DNA of 55,714 nucleotides, from the NCBI GenBank assembly GCA_947626765.1, contig CANQTQ010000006.1, positions 1-55,714 of the forward strand. Reading direction: 5' to 3'. Position numbers and translations under genes: made by a program. This document shows, one piece after another, positions 19,762-28,277 of this stretch. Within the stretch, counting starts at the first letter, position 1. The number at the start of each line of letters is the position of its first letter. The notes beneath the pieces are model-generated. The model was not told the origin of the DNA, searched no databases, and saw only the letters and a program-made list of their open reading frames with translations. Source of the stretch: an uncultured Clostridia bacterium (GTDB taxonomy: Bacteria; Bacillota; Clostridia; TANB77; CAG-508).

Positions 19762-20130
19762 TTAAGTAATTGTTATACTAAATATTATTCTTACAATAGC
19801 TGATGCACCTAAAATTAATACTGCACCAACAACATATGGAATCATTGTTTTCTTGTATTCTGCTTTTTCTGATGCACTACCCATCATATATTTAATACCT
19901 AAAACTAATAATACAAGAACAGCTACTACCATACCAACTGTTGTTAAAATACTAGCAATTTGTCCACCAATTTTTGCTACACCATTTGCAGTATCTCCAA
20001 CTTCTCCTTTGCCTTCTTCCATTTGATCTAATACACTGCCTATATCTGAAGCATTAACTACTGTGCTTACTGTAAATAAAAGCATCATAATTACTAATAA
20101 TGTGCTAACAATTTTCATAGCTTTTTGCAT
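19762..20130 (-). CDS. T4SS pilin (VirB2/TrbC-like), copy 3
   Basis: 122 residues: signal peptide (about 1-27, cleavage after VNA-S), a short polar segment, and two membrane helices (about 52-80 and 93-118) joined by a basic loop (SASEKAEYKKTMIPY). This is the T4SS_pilin layout. The EKAEYKKTMIPY loop is shared almost exactly with the first pilin gene of the operon. Last of three tandem pilins; the GEGKGEVGD-type acidic segment before helix 1 differs between copies. AGGAGG precedes the start. Confidence 0.85.
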   Translation of the reverse strand: MQKAMKIVSTLLVIMMLLFTVSTVVNASDIGSVLDQMEEGKGEVGDTANGVAKIGGQIASILTTVGMVVAVLVLLVLGIKYMMGSASEKAEYKKTMIPYVVGAVLILGASAIVRIIFSITIT

Positions 20131-20199
20131 ATGTATTCCTCCTTTTATTTTTTATTATTTATTTGATTTATTCCAATATGTTTGGAATAATTTTAAAAT

Positions 20200-20589
20200 C
20201 TAATTAAGTGATCCAAGTAAAATAACTGCTAATTTCCATATTCCAAATGCTCCAAATATAACTCCACAGCCTACAAAATATGGAATTAATGCTTCTTTTA
20301 TTTTTCCTTTTTGTTCAACACTTCCTGTTATAAACTGAATTCCAAGTATTGCTCCTACAATTACTGCTATAACTACTCCTATTACTAATAAGATGTTATA
20401 AATATTGTCTGATAAATTTTTAAGACTATCTGATGAGATTTTAGAATCTGATCCATCAGTTATAAAATCATCTGCTCCACCTATAACTTCGCCAGAAAAT
20501 GATGCGTAAGTAATGGAATATTGCATAGAAAATAATGTTATAAAAAGTATAATTATTGAAATTATTATAATACATTTTTTAGCCTCCAT
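20200..20589 (-). CDS. T4SS pilin (VirB2/TrbC-like), copy 2
   Basis: 129 residues from the ATG at 20589, preferred over an ATG at 20637 because AAGAGGTAAG lies just upstream of 20589. Signal peptide (about 4-30), a polar Asp/Ser-rich linker and two membrane helices (about 63-86 and 99-125). The inter-helix loop (VEQKGKIKEALIPYFVG) has the same form as in the other two copies but is more divergent. It is separated from its neighbours by about 65 bases each side. Confidence 0.82.
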   Translation of the reverse strand: MEAKKCIIIISIIILFITLFSMQYSITYASFSGEVIGGADDFITDGSDSKISSDSLKNLSDNIYNILLVIGVVIAVIVGAILGIQFITGSVEQKGKIKEALIPYFVGCGVIFGAFGIWKLAVILLGSLN

Positions 20590-20655
20590 TTTCTTACCTC
20601 TTTTCTTAATTATAATATATAATAAAATATTCTTCAATATTTTATTTAATTTTGA

Positions 20656-21045
20656 TTATATTTTACTCGTTATATTGGATATAATTCCTGCAAATAGATT
20701 TAAAATACCTGTAATGCTTATTAACATAATTGCTCCTATTAAATAAGGTATCATAGTCTTTTTGTATTCCGCTTTTTCTTCTACGCTTCCTACCATGTAT
20801 TTTATTCCTATAATTATAATTACTAATACACCTACTACTCCTCCTATGGTAGTTATAATTCCAAATATAGGTCCAACTTTATTCGTTACAGCTGTAATGT
20901 CAGAACCGTCTACCTTACCAGGAGCATAATGTCCTGGATTTTCTATTGGGTTATCTCCAGTAGTGGCTTTACTATATATAGGAGTAACAAGTATAACAAA
21001 AAGAACTAACATTATAAAAATAATAATTTTTTTATTTGTTTTCAT
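20656..21045 (-). CDS. T4SS pilin (VirB2/TrbC-like), copy 1
   Basis: 129 residues, first gene of the operon: signal peptide (about 6-27), a polar linker with GHYAPGKVDGSD, then two membrane helices with the shared loop VEEKAEYKKTMIPYLIG. GAGGAAG precedes the ATG and a consensus promoter lies 37 bases upstream. Three related pilins in a row may form a mixed pilus or be major and minor subunits. Confidence 0.85.
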   Translation of the reverse strand: MKTNKKIIIFIMLVLFVILVTPIYSKATTGDNPIENPGHYAPGKVDGSDITAVTNKVGPIFGIITTIGGVVGVLVIIIIGIKYMVGSVEEKAEYKKTMIPYLIGAIMLISITGILNLFAGIISNITSKI

Positions 21046-21081
21046 TGTTCTTCCTCCTATTCATAGCTATAGTTATATTTA

Positions 21082-21110
21082 ATTATACACTATTATTTGC
21101 ATATTTTCAA
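21082..21110 (-). promoter_or_regulatory. Promoter of the pilin/T4SS operon
   Basis: On the minus strand TTGAAA (21105-21110) and a perfect TATAAT (21082-21087) are 17 nt apart, just ahead of the first pilin gene. Confidence 0.7.
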
Positions 21111-21571
21111 GTATTATATTAACATATCTTTTATTCATTTGCTATTTTTTAATATAAATGTCATATAATTGTAATACCCTTGTAACATTTTTTGCGGTAA
21201 AACAAAAAAACATATATAAAATTCTTGGTAGTTATTCTAGAATCAATTGTTCATTATATATAAATTAGTATAAAATGTCGAATTTTGGCATACGATTTTT
21301 CTTGAATTATAAATGATAGCTTTGTATAATTAAAGTATTATATTTTATTCAAAAGTCATTTTTAGTAGCAGAAATTTTTATTTTAATATTTTTAATTTAA
21401 ATTAATTATTTCATATATTTATATCAAATTTTATTTATTCAAAAATTTACTCATATGTAATATTTATTTATGAATCTTTTAGAAAATCCTTATTAAATAA
21501 TTTAAAATTTGTTTTATTAAATTTGCCTTTTGCTTAACAATATAAAATTTATATTTAAAGGAGAATTAATT
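21111..21571. other. Divergent intergenic region between pilins and Rpn-like gene
   Basis: About 460 very AT-rich bases. It must hold the promoter of the rightward Rpn-like gene and any operators of the pilin promoter. I see no convincing structured RNA or gene. Confidence 0.4.
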
Positions 21572-22462
21572 ATGACAGAAAGTAAGACAAATTATCAAAC
21601 AAATGAAAAAAAGCAAATATTACAACCAAAGAACGATGTAGTATTTCAAGCATTATTTACAAGAGGTAAAGAAAGCATAACTAAGGCATTAATAGAAGAC
21701 ATACTGAATATTAAAATACATAGCTTAGAGTTAGATAAAAGCAAAGATTTATTAAATGAAAATATTAAAGAAAAAAATGGCAGATTAGATTTAAGAGCAG
21801 TAATAAATGAAAACATAGAATGTGATATAGAAGTGCAGCTAACATCACATGAGAAAATGTTAGAAAGATTTTTGTACTATTGGTCAAAAATGTATGTAGC
21901 AAATTTGCAAATTGGAGAAAAATATAGAAGTTTAAGAAAAACAATAAGTATAATAATAGTAGATGATGAAATAAAAGAATTTAAAGAAATATCAAAAAGT
22001 CATACAAAATGGCAGATAAGAGAGGAAGAATATTTAAAAAAGATATTGACGCCATATTTACAGATTGATATAATTGAACTACCAAAGGCTATAAAAGAAT
22101 ATGAAAGAAATAGAAAAAACGAAATGCTACAATGGATGATGTTTTTGGAAAATCCAGAAAATAGGGAGGTAGCAAAGATAATGGAGAATAATGAGAATAT
22201 AAAAGAGGCAAAAGAAGAGTTAGACAAAATAAGTCAAGATGATATTCTAAGAAGAATGGCATTAAAAGCAGAGATACAAAGAATGGATCAAGAAGAGTTA
22301 ATGTACGAGGCAAGAAGAGATGGCAAAATAGAAGGACTTAAAGAAGGTGAACAAAAGGCAAAATTAGAAACTGCTAAAAAAATGCTATATAAAGGAATAG
22401 ATATTGAAACGATTATAGAAATAACTGGACTAACTAAAGAGGAAATTATAAGATTAAAATAA
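21572..22462 (+). CDS. Rpn-family recombination-promoting nuclease / PD-(D/E)XK transposase-like protein
   Basis: About 296 residues from the ATG at 21572, chosen because AAAGGAG lies 8 nt upstream. The N-terminal half matches the Rpn/PDDEXK family: KNDVVFQALF, then GRLDLRAVINENIECDIEVQL, where the Asp and the E-V-Q strand are the likely metal-binding catalytic residues. The C-terminal part is a long charged helix ending in a YKGIDIETIIEITGLTKEEI helix-turn-helix-like motif typical of the family. Members are DNA endonucleases that promote RecA-independent recombination and are often multicopy. It is one of the few rightward genes here. No terminal repeats were seen. Confidence 0.8.
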   Translation: MTESKTNYQTNEKKQILQPKNDVVFQALFTRGKESITKALIEDILNIKIHSLELDKSKDLLNENIKEKNGRLDLRAVINENIECDIEVQLTSHEKMLERFLYYWSKMYVANLQIGEKYRSLRKTISIIIVDDEIKEFKEISKSHTKWQIREEEYLKKILTPYLQIDIIELPKAIKEYERNRKNEMLQWMMFLENPENREVAKIMENNENIKEAKEELDKISQDDILRRMALKAEIQRMDQEELMYEARRDGKIEGLKEGEQKAKLETAKKMLYKGIDIETIIEITGLTKEEIIRLK

Positions 22463-22487
22463 TAAGATATTGAGGATGGCATAAAAA

Positions 22488-22523
22488 AGTGGTTCTTCGT
22501 CAAATTAATGACAAAGAATCACT
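22488..22523 (-). terminator. Convergent terminator between Rpn-like and Spo0E-like genes
   Basis: Arms 22488-22501 and 22510-22523 pair over about 12 of 14 positions, with G-U pairs and one mismatch. On the minus strand a TTTTTTA tail follows. Confidence 0.65.
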
Positions 22524-22545
22524 TAATAGATTTAGCTTTTTTAGT

Positions 22546-22749
22546 TTATTGACTTAAAACCAGCTTTTTTGTTTTTCCATTTCTTTTACTATTTTTAGGT
22601 ATTCTAATTTGTGTACTGTAATACTGAGCTATTAACTCGTCTAGTTCTATGCTTATTTGATAGGTAATGTCATAATCATTTCCATTAATTATACTTTGGT
22701 TTAATTTTTCTCTTAGTTTACAAATTTCATCATTTAACATATATTCCAC
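22546..22749 (-). CDS. Spo0E-like aspartyl-phosphate phosphatase
   Basis: 67 residues. It fits the two-helix hairpin of the Spo0E family: LREKLNQSI, a short turn, then SIELDELIAQYY, which carries the family signature S-x-x-L-D-x-L-I. Such proteins dephosphorylate Spo0A-P and delay sporulation. It stands alone, with GGAGAG before the ATG. It is one of the better indications that the organism belongs to an endospore-forming lineage. The tail after residue 48 is basic and probably disordered. Confidence 0.8.
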   Translation of the reverse strand: MEYMLNDEICKLREKLNQSIINGNDYDITYQISIELDELIAQYYSTQIRIPKNSKRNGKTKKLVLSQ

Positions 22750-23062
22750 TCTCCTTTTTCTTCTTTTTATCTTTTGTATATTTTTAAAATACCATATTTT
22801 TACATATTAGTCAATGTTTTTTCTTAGTATTTGTAGTATTTTGCTAGTTTTTCGTATGTCATATTTCTTCTTTTTTTACTATAATTCGACATAAAATTAC
22901 ATAGACTTTTATATTTATTTATTTTTCTGTAAAATATGTCTTAAATTTCTTTATAAAAAATACCAAATAATGCTTTTGCACTATTTGGTGTTTTTTTATT
23001 AATATTTATTGTTAATTATAAATTTTAAATTAATAACTCTATAAATTAGCTTTATAAATATT
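22750..23062. other. Intergenic region with bidirectional terminator
   Basis: About 310 AT-rich bases. The hairpin ACCAAATA/TATTTGGT at 22962-22989 has T-runs on both strands and would end the M16 peptidase operon. The rest shows no gene. Confidence 0.55.
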
Positions 23063-24343
23063 TTAATTTTGTATTGGATTTACTACTGATAATATTTCAT
23101 TTTCTTCCTTGAATACTGATTTTAATATTTCTTGTGTATATTCTTTTGTTACTGTTTCAAATTGTTCTATATAGTCAAATGTTTGCACCCCTTTTATGGT
23201 ATCTGCTAAAAACATTCTAGCAATATCTCCAACACTATTATATTCTACTACATAATCTCCATAAACTTTTCTTCTAATACGTTCAAAATGTTCTTCATCT
23301 AATCCATTTTCCTTCATTTGTTTTATAGTTTCTAAAATTCCTTGTTCTATTTTTTTAGGGTCTTTTGAAGTTCCAGATATTAAAATATGTGCATATTCAT
23401 TGCTAAATTCATAGTCTAAGCTTGGCTCAGATAAAAGTAAACCTTCTTTATAGAATTTTGCATATAATTTTGAACTTTTTCCTATAATCATATTTAATAG
23501 TATTTCTATTGCAATATGTTTTTTTACTTTTTCTTCTTTACTATTTTGCATGTCTTTAAAGCCTAGCATAAATATTGGTACACTAACTTCCATTTGTGCA
23601 GTTTCATATTTTTTATTTATTTTATCTTCTTTTTGTGGATAAATTCTTTTTATTTCTCCTTGATTTTCTTTTGGAAGTAAACGTTTTTTTATTTCTTCTA
23701 TTAGGTTTTCTGGAATGAAGTCTCCACATACTACCATTATCATATTTGATGGGTGGTAAAATGTGTTATAGCATTTATATAATACATCTGGCGTAATTTT
23801 GCTAATTGATTCTATTGTTCCTGCTATGTCTATTTTTATTGGGTTTTCTTTGTACATACAATTCATTGCATTAATATATAATTTCCATGATGGGTCATCA
23901 TCATACATATTAATTTCTTGCCCAATAATTCCTTTTTCTTTTTCAACATTTTCGTCTGTAAAATATGGATGCTGCACATAGTCCATTAGTTCATTTAAGC
24001 CTTCTTCAAAGTGATTTGTGCATTCAAAAAGATATGCAGTATGGTCATTTGTAGTATAGGCATTTGCATCAATTCCTAATGCCATTAAAGTATCTAAGCT
24101 ATTTGTTCCATTAGGTTGCTCAAACATTTTGTGTTCTAAAAAGTGTGCTACGCCATCTGGTATAAATACTTCTTCTTCTGTTTTTGGCATTATAAATCTA
24201 TTATCTATAGAGCCAAAATGTGTTCCCCAAATTATATATTTTTTCTTTGTATTTTTTTTAGGAACAATAATTACAGTTAAACCATTTTCTAATTGTTCTA
24301 CATATGCTTTTTCTTTAATTTTTGAGCTTTCTATAATTTTCAT
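23063..24343 (-). CDS. M16 zinc peptidase (YmfH-like, active subunit)
   Basis: 426 residues of the insulinase (M16) family. The inverted zinc motif HFLEH (67-71) is intact, and a downstream Glu in the EKGIIGQEINMY segment supplies the third ligand. Two M16 half-domains are present, as usual. It forms a two-gene unit with the upstream paralogue (gap 14 bases), like the YmfH/YmfF pair of Bacillus. Such pairs are thought to act on peptides; the substrate here is unknown. Confidence 0.88.
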   Translation of the reverse strand: MKIIESSKIKEKAYVEQLENGLTVIIVPKKNTKKKYIIWGTHFGSIDNRFIMPKTEEEVFIPDGVAHFLEHKMFEQPNGTNSLDTLMALGIDANAYTTNDHTAYLFECTNHFEEGLNELMDYVQHPYFTDENVEKEKGIIGQEINMYDDDPSWKLYINAMNCMYKENPIKIDIAGTIESISKITPDVLYKCYNTFYHPSNMIMVVCGDFIPENLIEEIKKRLLPKENQGEIKRIYPQKEDKINKKYETAQMEVSVPIFMLGFKDMQNSKEEKVKKHIAIEILLNMIIGKSSKLYAKFYKEGLLLSEPSLDYEFSNEYAHILISGTSKDPKKIEQGILETIKQMKENGLDEEHFERIRRKVYGDYVVEYNSVGDIARMFLADTIKGVQTFDYIEQFETVTKEYTQEILKSVFKEENEILSVVNPIQN

Positions 24344-24357
24344 TATTTCCTCCTTAA

Positions 24358-25629
24358 TTAATCTTTTAAGAAATAAATTGTATTTATATTAACTGTTTTT
24401 GCTAAATTAACTATTTGCTCTTTGTTTACTTCTTTTATTTTATTTATATATTCTTCTATGCTAATAAAACGGTCTGCTAATTCTTGCCCATAGTAATAGG
24501 TTATTTCAGTGTCTTGTTCTTCTGTAATTCCTTCTACTGATGATAAAATTAATTCTTTACTATTTTTTATATCTTCTTGTGTAAAATTTCCATTTTCCAT
24601 TTCTTTTAATTGATCTTTTATTGTATCTAATGCTTTTTGATAGTTTTTAATCTCTATTCCGCATCTTATAAATATACTATTTTTAACTCTAATATAACCA
24701 GAGTTTGCAGTATATGCTAAGCTTTGTTTTTCGCGTACATTTTGAAATAGCTTTGAGTTTGCTCCTCCACCTAAAATTGCATTATATACTGATGCGATAA
24801 ATCTAGAGTTTTCTTCTGTGTTATTAATATCTAGTCCTAATACTAATTTTCCTTGTGTTACTTGCATACTTTCTTCTACTACTTTTGGCTCTTGCTTTTC
24901 CTTAATTTCAGTTGTTTCGTTGTTTACAATATATTCTGGATTTCTTTCTTGCAATTTTTGAATATTTTCATTTTTGCTTAAAATTTCTTTTATATCATTA
25001 TTAATTATTCCTGAGCAGAATAAATCTATTTTACATTTCTGAATTAGATTTTGATAATAATTATATAACTCTTCAGGAGTAATTTTTTCTAAGTCCTCTA
25101 TATAGCCATATTTATATAGTCCATATGGTTTATCTTTAAACATTTCTTCTATACATCTATCATAAGAATATTTATTTTTATTATCAATTTTAGCTTCTAT
25201 TATTTGTTTTAAGTTTTGTTTTTCACTTTCTACATATTCGGGTTTAAAGCAACCATTTTCTGTATATGGATTAAATATTATATCTAATAAAATATTTATA
25301 CTTTCTTCTACTAATTTTTCTGGTTTTGGTAAAAATTCTTCACTTAGAGTTTCTAGGTAAAATTTCATTATATGATTATCCCCTGTTTTTTCAACACCAC
25401 AATCAAAGCTTGCACCGTACATCATTTCTAATTTTTGACTAATCTGCTCTTGAGTAGGTAAATTTTTTGTACCTCTTCTTAATACTGCTGTTAAAAGCGC
25501 ATCAAGGGTAACATTTTCTCTTTTTAATGGTGTAGCTAAAAAGATAGCATACAAGTTAGTTTTATAATTGTTTGTATTAATTTGATGAAGTGTAAGTGCA
25601 TTTTTTATTTGTTCTTTTTGATAATTCAT
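24358..25629 (-). CDS. M16 peptidase-like protein (YmfF-like, zinc motif absent)
   Basis: 423 residues with the M16 fold pattern (LTALLTAVLRRGTKNLPT, LGGGANSKLFQNVREKQSLAY). The HxxEH motif expected near residue 60 is missing, and only the C-terminal substrate-binding arginine/tyrosine region is well conserved. It is therefore probably a non-catalytic partner that completes the chamber of the active subunit encoded downstream. AGGAAG lies before the ATG. Confidence 0.85.
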   Translation of the reverse strand: MNYQKEQIKNALTLHQINTNNYKTNLYAIFLATPLKRENVTLDALLTAVLRRGTKNLPTQEQISQKLEMMYGASFDCGVEKTGDNHIMKFYLETLSEEFLPKPEKLVEESINILLDIIFNPYTENGCFKPEYVESEKQNLKQIIEAKIDNKNKYSYDRCIEEMFKDKPYGLYKYGYIEDLEKITPEELYNYYQNLIQKCKIDLFCSGIINNDIKEILSKNENIQKLQERNPEYIVNNETTEIKEKQEPKVVEESMQVTQGKLVLGLDINNTEENSRFIASVYNAILGGGANSKLFQNVREKQSLAYTANSGYIRVKNSIFIRCGIEIKNYQKALDTIKDQLKEMENGNFTQEDIKNSKELILSSVEGITEEQDTEITYYYGQELADRFISIEEYINKIKEVNKEQIVNLAKTVNINTIYFLKD

Positions 25630-25716
25630 ATTTATTTATCTTCCTTCCTAAAGTTTGTTTTTTCTTATTATAATCTATTTTTGGAAAATTATTCAATAGT
25701 TTAAATACAAAAATAT

Positions 25717-25756
25717 AGTGTTCTAAAAAGTAGAGATATATTTTTTTAGAACACTA
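25717..25756 (-). terminator. Terminator of yqeY
   Basis: Hairpin arms TAGTGTTCTAAAAA and TTTTTTAGAACACTA with a short loop lie 12 bases past the stop of the YqeY gene. A T-run follows on the minus strand. Confidence 0.75.
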
Positions 25757-25768
25757 CATTTTTTATTA

Positions 25769-26209
25769 TTAACTTAGTAATTTTTTTGCAATTTCATTAA
25801 TAGTTTTGCCATCTGCTGATGCACCTAATTTTTCTTTTGATGTTTTCATTACCATTCCTATGTCTTTCATAGATGTAGCACCAATTTCATTTATAATTTG
25901 TTTTAATTTTTCTTCTATTTCTTCTGGTGATAGCATTTCTGGTAAATATTCTTCTAATATAGCAATTTCCTCTTTTATTTGAGATATTAAGTCTTCTCTT
26001 CCGCTTTTTTCGTAGTCTGGAATTGAGTCTCTTCTTTTTTTAGCTTCTTTTGCAATGATTTCTACAATTTGTTGATCTGTTACTTCTATTTGCTTATCTT
26101 TTTCTACTTGTAAGATAGCTGCTCTTACCATTTGAACTACATTTTTTCTAAGTTCATTTTTTTCTTTCATTGAATTTTTTAAGTCTTCTAACAATTTTTC
26201 TTTTAACAT
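25769..26209 (-). CDS. yqeY: GatB/YqeY domain protein
   Basis: 146 residues, the normal size for YqeY. An N-terminal helical half (MLKEKLLEDLKNSMKEKNELRKN...VQMVRAAI) and a C-terminal GatB/YqeY tail (EEKLKQIINEIGATSMKDIG...VMKTSKEKLGASADGK) are present. The tail is related to the tRNA-binding end of the GatB amidotransferase subunit. It follows rpsU, as in many Firmicutes. The biological role of YqeY is not settled; tRNA-related function is inferred from the domain. Confidence 0.9.
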   Translation of the reverse strand: MLKEKLLEDLKNSMKEKNELRKNVVQMVRAAILQVEKDKQIEVTDQQIVEIIAKEAKKRRDSIPDYEKSGREDLISQIKEEIAILEEYLPEMLSPEEIEEKLKQIINEIGATSMKDIGMVMKTSKEKLGASADGKTINEIAKKLLS

Positions 26210-26247
26210 AATTTTTCCTCCTTTTTAGAATACTATTTTATTAACAT

Positions 26248-26301
26248 GTGTCCCAAAAGTGACAAAGTGTCGCCTGAACAAACGTCCCAACCGCGACAAA
26301 C
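26248..26301. repeat. Short repeat element between rpsU and yqeY
   Basis: Two direct copies of GTCCCAA-NNNN-GACAAA (26250-26266 and 26284-26300) enclose a TGTCGCC segment that is inverted relative to GCGACA. This GC-richer patch interrupts AT-rich intergenic DNA. It looks like a dispersed intergenic repeat; I cannot test copy number here. Confidence 0.5.
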
Positions 26302-26328
26302 AAAAAAAGGGATTAAACACTAATCCCC
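26302..26328 (-). terminator. Terminator of rpsU
   Basis: GGGATTA (minus) pairs with TAATCCC around a 5-nt loop, followed by seven T residues, immediately downstream of the rpsU stop. Confidence 0.85.
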
Positions 26329-26336
26329 TTAATTTT

Positions 26337-26507
26337 TTAGAATTTTCTTTTTCTAGCTGCCTCTGATTTTTTCTTTCTTTTAACACTTGGTTTTTCATAG
26401 TGTTCTCTTTTTCTAACCTCTTGTAATACTCCATTTCTAGCGCATTGTCTTTTAAATCTTTTTAAGGCATCTTCTATATTTCCATTATTAACTTTAACTT
26501 CTGACAT
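26337..26507 (-). CDS. rpsU: 30S ribosomal protein S21
   Basis: A 56-residue gene found by reading the minus strand from the ATG at 26507 (AGGGGA upstream). The product begins [18 protein letters not shown] and includes [20 protein letters not shown], the S21 signature, then a basic tail ending RKRKF. S21 joins the 30S platform near the 16S 3' end and helps initiation. It is followed by a strong terminator; yqeY, usually its partner, lies beyond it. The length is typical for Firmicutes. Confidence 0.95.
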   Translation of the reverse strand: MSEVKVNNGNIEDALKRFKRQCARNGVLQEVRKREHYEKPSVKRKKKSEAARKRKF

Positions 26508-26624
26508 TTTTATTTCCCCTCCCTTCAGTAATTACACTCTTACGTGTGGGATTTTATTTTTGTTTTCTCATACATATTATATTATAACTGCCTAGATTAT
26601 TTTTGTCAATACTTTGATTGGGAA

Positions 26625-27572
26625 TTATTTGTCAAATTCAAATAAGTCTCCTAATGGTTTTGCTTCGTTTATACGTTTTATTGCTTCTGCAAATAGTGGT
26701 GCAATTGACAATATTTTTATTTTTGAAATTTGTTTTTCTTCTGTTAATGGAACTGTATTTGTAACTACTAATTCTTTAATTGGTGAATTTTTTATTCTTT
26801 CTATTGCTGGTCCACACAAAACTCCATGTGTACATGCTGCATAAATTTCACCTGCTCCATGTTCCTGCAATATTTTTGCTGCTTCTACCATTGTTCCAGC
26901 TGTACTTACTTCATCATCAAATATAAGTGCAGTTTTTCCTTTTACATCTCCTATAATGTTTGCAGCTACTGCTTTATCATCATTTCCTGCTCTTCTTTTA
27001 TCTATTAATGCCATTGGACAATTAAAATATTTTGAATATTTATATGCTTTTTTTGAACTTCCTGCATCTGTTGCTACTACTACTTTATTTTCAATTTGTT
27101 TTGAATCAAAATATGCTTGTAATATATGTTGTCCAGTTATTCTATCACATGGTATGTTAAAATATGCTTGAATTGCTGGATTATGCAAGTCACATGTTAT
27201 TACTCTATTTGCTCCTGCTGCTTCTAAAATTTCTGCAAATAGCCTTGCTGTTACTGGTATACGTGGTTGGTCTTTTTTATCTGATCTTGAATAAATAAAA
27301 TATGGAAGAACTACATTTATTCTATGTGCTGATGCTCTTTTAGCTGCATCTATCATAATTAATAGCTCCATTATTCTTTCATTTACTGGTGGCTGCGTTG
27401 TTTGAACTAAAAATATATCTTGTTCTCTAACAGATTCTTTGTACTGTACAAAACTATTATCATTAGCAAACTTATAACATTCTACTTCTCCCATTGGTAC
27501 ATCTAGTGATTCACAAATTTCTTTAGTAAATTCTTCAGCTGTTGGACATGCAAAAATTTTTACATTATTCAT
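26625..27572 (-). CDS. prs: Ribose-phosphate pyrophosphokinase
   Basis: 315 residues, the usual length for class I PRPP synthetase. Makes PRPP from ribose 5-phosphate and ATP for nucleotide, His and Trp synthesis. Recognisable parts are the ATP-side segment NDNSFVQYKESVREQDIFLVQ, the RSDKKDQPRIPVTARL flexible-region segment, and the PRPP loop ALIFDDEVSTAGTM, where Asp-Asp and Thr-Ala-Gly-Thr bind ribose phosphate. It is a single gene between terminators. GGAG precedes the start. Confidence 0.93.
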   Translation of the reverse strand: MNNVKIFACPTAEEFTKEICESLDVPMGEVECYKFANDNSFVQYKESVREQDIFLVQTTQPPVNERIMELLIMIDAAKRASAHRINVVLPYFIYSRSDKKDQPRIPVTARLFAEILEAAGANRVITCDLHNPAIQAYFNIPCDRITGQHILQAYFDSKQIENKVVVATDAGSSKKAYKYSKYFNCPMALIDKRRAGNDDKAVAANIIGDVKGKTALIFDDEVSTAGTMVEAAKILQEHGAGEIYAACTHGVLCGPAIERIKNSPIKELVVTNTVPLTEEKQISKIKILSIAPLFAEAIKRINEAKPLGDLFEFDK

Positions 27573-27609
27573 TTTTCTTTTCTCCTTTTTTATTAATTTT
27601 TATAAAATT

Positions 27610-27668
27610 AAAACTACTTTGAAAACAACTAAAGTTATTAACAAACATTTAGTTTCAAAGTAGTTTTT
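27610..27668 (-). terminator. Terminator of nrdG
   Basis: Perfect 15-bp arms AAAACTACTTTGAAA (27610-27624) and TTTCAAAGTAGTTTT (27653-27667), directly after nrdG, with T-runs at the end. Confidence 0.7.
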
Positions 27669-27672
27669 ATAT

Positions 27673-28173
27673 TTAGTTTATATTTTTTATTTCTACAATT
27701 TTATTTTCTTTTAAACTTTTTTGTACATCTATTACTCTTTGATTTGAAGAACCACTATATTTTAGTCTTGGGTCTTTTAGTTCTTCTACAAATTGTCCAT
27801 CTACTAATACATCTATGTATTTTAATACTTCTTTATCTTTTAAATCTCTATCAAATAAAAATCCTGTCCATGTCCATATTGTTTTGTTTGGATATTTTTC
27901 TTTAAACTCTTTGGCAAGTTTTGTTGTCCCTTCTATATTGTTTGGATGCATTGGTTCTCCACCTAATATTGATAAGCCAACTATACTGTCATCTTTGCAT
28001 AGTTCTAATACTTCTTGTATTACATTATCATTGAATTCTTTTCCACCATTAAAGTCATGTGTTTCTGGGTTAAAACATTCTTTACAATTAAATGTGCAAC
28101 CTTGCATAAATATTGAAACTCTAACTCCTGGTCCATTTGAAATATCCATTTTTCTAATTTTGTTATATCTCAT
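27673..28173 (-). CDS. nrdG: Anaerobic ribonucleotide reductase activating protein
   Basis: 166 residues, a radical SAM enzyme that installs the glycyl radical on NrdD. The CxxxCxxC cluster motif is Cys26-Thr-Phe-Asn-Cys30-Lys-Glu-Cys33. The SAM-binding Gly-rich strand appears as GLSILGGEPM. It follows nrdD by about 100 bases, with a hairpin between that may reduce its level relative to NrdD. Confidence 0.95.
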   Translation of the reverse strand: MRYNKIRKMDISNGPGVRVSIFMQGCTFNCKECFNPETHDFNGGKEFNDNVIQEVLELCKDDSIVGLSILGGEPMHPNNIEGTTKLAKEFKEKYPNKTIWTWTGFLFDRDLKDKEVLKYIDVLVDGQFVEELKDPRLKYSGSSNQRVIDVQKSLKENKIVEIKNIN

Positions 28174-28206
28174 TTTATTTTCCCCTTTTGCAGTTTAATT
28201 AGTAAA

Positions 28207-28255
28207 ACAAAAATATAGTAATTCTTTTTTTACTTGAATTTACTATATTTTTTGT
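28207..28255 (-). terminator. Hairpin between nrdD and nrdG
   Basis: ACAAAAATATAGTAA pairs with TTACTATATTTTTTGT across a short loop. With T-runs on both sides it can act as an (incomplete) terminator, giving less nrdG than nrdD mRNA. Confidence 0.55.
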
Positions 28256-28277
28256 TTTTAAATTCTAAAATAGCTTA

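Noticed and set aside
21572..22462. Rpn-like gene as part of an insertion sequence
   Set aside because: No terminal inverted repeats or target duplications were seen around it; Rpn-like genes commonly occur alone.
26225..26434. Minus-strand open frame of 69 codons across rpsU
   Set aside because: It overlaps rpsU in another frame and runs through the terminator and repeat; the S21 reading is clearly the real gene.
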